Assembly (NCBI GenBank): GCA_965227455.1
Contig: OZ245752.1
Span: 5,332,001 to 5,396,000 of the forward strand
Length of the DNA stretch: 64,000 nt
Direction: 5' to 3'
Source: JABDIP01 sp965227455
Lineage (GTDB): Bacteria; Pseudomonadota; Alphaproteobacteria; DSM-16000; Inquilinaceae
In this document: piece after piece, positions 63,131-64,000 of the stretch
Layout: every line of letters starts with the position of its first letter
How positions within the stretch are numbered: position 1 is the stretch's first letter
Translations under genes and position numbers: made by a program
The notes under the pieces: model-generated
Seen by the model: the letters and a program-made list of their open reading frames with translations, nothing else
What the model was told of the DNA's origin: nothing
Databases searched by the model: none

Positions 63131-64000
63131 TCAGCGAATGACGAGATCGGGCATGCGCATCAACTGCGTACCCGGTTCTTCCAGCAGCGGCGCCATGGTC
63201 TGCAGATAGGGCTCCAGCCGTTCGGCGGCGGCATCCAGCCGTCGGGCGCTCTCCAGGCCGCCACCGGACGCCAACTCGAAGAGCTGTTCGAACGGGTTGG
63301 GGCGTCGCGGCAGGATGACGAGGTCGGTGCCCGCCTCCGGGGCAGCGCCAGCGGCGTCGCGGGCAAGGTCGACCGCCACCGTCAACCCGCCCAGTTGGTC
63401 CACGAGCCCGCGCGACTGGGCTTGGGCGCCTGTCCAGACCCGGCCCTGGGCGACCGCATCGACAGCGTCCCGCTCCATGCCGCGGCCGGCGGCCACCCGG
63501 TCGAGGAAGCGGGCATAGATATCGTCGACCACCGCGTTCAGGCGATTGGCGGATGTCACCGAGAATCCCTCGGTCGGCGACCACATATCGGCGTTGCGGC
63601 CGCGCTGAACGCTGCCCCAGTTGATGCCGATATCGTCCCAGAGTTCGCTGGTGTCGAATTTCCCCGACAATACGCCGATCGATCCGGTGATGGTCCCCGG
63701 CTGGGCAACGATCTGCTGGGCGCCTGCGGCGATCCAATAGCCGCCCGAAGCCGCCACCTCGCCCATGGAGACGATCAGCGGCTTGCCCTCGGCCGCGGCC
63801 CGGTCGACGGCGCCGCCGATGATCTCGGACGCCACCGGCGAGCCGCCGGGACTGTTGATCCGCAGCACGATGGCTTGGATCCCGTCATCGTCGATGGCCT
63901 CGTTGATGGCGCCGGCGACCGTATCGGCCCCCATGACCTGACCTGCCAGGGCGGAATCGCCGTTATTGCCCAAGGCCACGGTGCCGTACGCGTAGACCAC
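63131..64000 (-). CDS. sppA: Signal peptide peptidase SppA (5' end cut by window)
   Basis: C-terminal part (289 residues) of a membrane-associated serine peptidase of the S49 family; its start lies beyond position 64000. The nucleophile Ser is in GEVAASGGYWIA (about 84 residues from the window edge), and the following GTITGSIGVLSG and the earlier VLRINSPGGSP are conserved. SppA degrades signal peptides and stress-related membrane proteins. The catalytic Lys of the long form would be in the missing part, so I cannot tell the 67-kDa form from the shorter form. Confidence 0.85.
   Translation of the reverse strand: MVYAYGTVALGNNGDSALAGQVMGADTVAGAINEAIDDDGIQAIVLRINSPGGSPVASEIIGGAVDRAAAEGKPLIVSMGEVAASGGYWIAAGAQQIVAQPGTITGSIGVLSGKFDTSELWDDIGINWGSVQRGRNADMWSPTEGFSVTSANRLNAVVDDIYARFLDRVAAGRGMERDAVDAVAQGRVWTGAQAQSRGLVDQLGGLTVAVDLARDAAGAAPEAGTDLVILPRRPNPFEQLFELASGGGLESARRLDAAAERLEPYLQTMAPLLEEPGTQLMRMPDLVIR

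Overview
The window is a high-GC (clearly above 60 %) stretch of chromosome, densely packed with short operons. Gene content points to an alphaproteobacterium, most likely Rhodospirillales-like: a XoxF-type methanol dehydrogenase cluster, a rhizobial-type GlpSTPQUV glycerol ABC importer, a persulfide-type ArsR/TusA pair, and an xseB-ispA-dxs block. This placement is inference from gene content and base composition; there is no rRNA or tRNA in the window to confirm it. I saw no insertion sequence, integrase, phage gene or CRISPR array.

1-9.3 kb is a periplasmic quinoprotein (PQQ) alcohol oxidation block. It holds xoxF (lanthanide-type, with the extra Asp), its cytochrome xoxG, its partner xoxJ and a CXXCW-motif protein on the minus strand. 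Around them lie a zinc metallohydrolase, a PQQ-associated ABC-type binding protein, a beta-propeller protein, a DUF2380 protein, an uncharacterised secreted protein, a tiny conserved protein and a lipoprotein cytochrome c.

9.3-23.3 kb holds a DUF1330 protein, an orphan membrane histidine kinase, a ThDP enzyme overlapping a GNAT acetyltransferase, the complete glycerol-type ABC importer (glpV, S, T, P, Q, U), a lytic transglycosylase, an AI-2E-family permease and an HD-GYP protein. 23.5-26.3 kb is a ChvG/ChvI-like two-component system preceded by an overlapping lipoprotein gene. 26.3-31 kb has a trypsin-fold protein that has lost catalytic residues, a CysD/CysNC pair for APS/PAPS synthesis and a small protein.

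31-46.5 kb is carbohydrate uptake. First comes a LacI-controlled ribose/allose-type ABC importer with a DTE-family epimerase. Then an MFS transporter and a divergent TetR/SDR pair around a 45-bp perfect palindrome. Last is a GntR-led operon (PLP lyase plus a MalK-type sugar ABC importer) opposite a ROK sugar kinase. 46.5-56.4 kb has an SH3 protein, an ALDH7-type semialdehyde dehydrogenase, an MscS channel, a DUF2927 lipoprotein, a persulfide-sensing ArsR repressor divergent from TusA, and an RND efflux pump with its adaptor. 56.6-64 kb carries an HDAC-fold deacetylase, xseB-ispA-dxs, a MATE exporter, tlyA and the C-terminal part of sppA.

The observations most worth following are these. GlpS and GlpT carry defects that both fall on the same composite ATP site. 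The trypsin homologue lacks the catalytic Asp and Ser. IspA has a broken second Asp-rich motif. The large palindrome at 37973-38017 coincides with a promoter.
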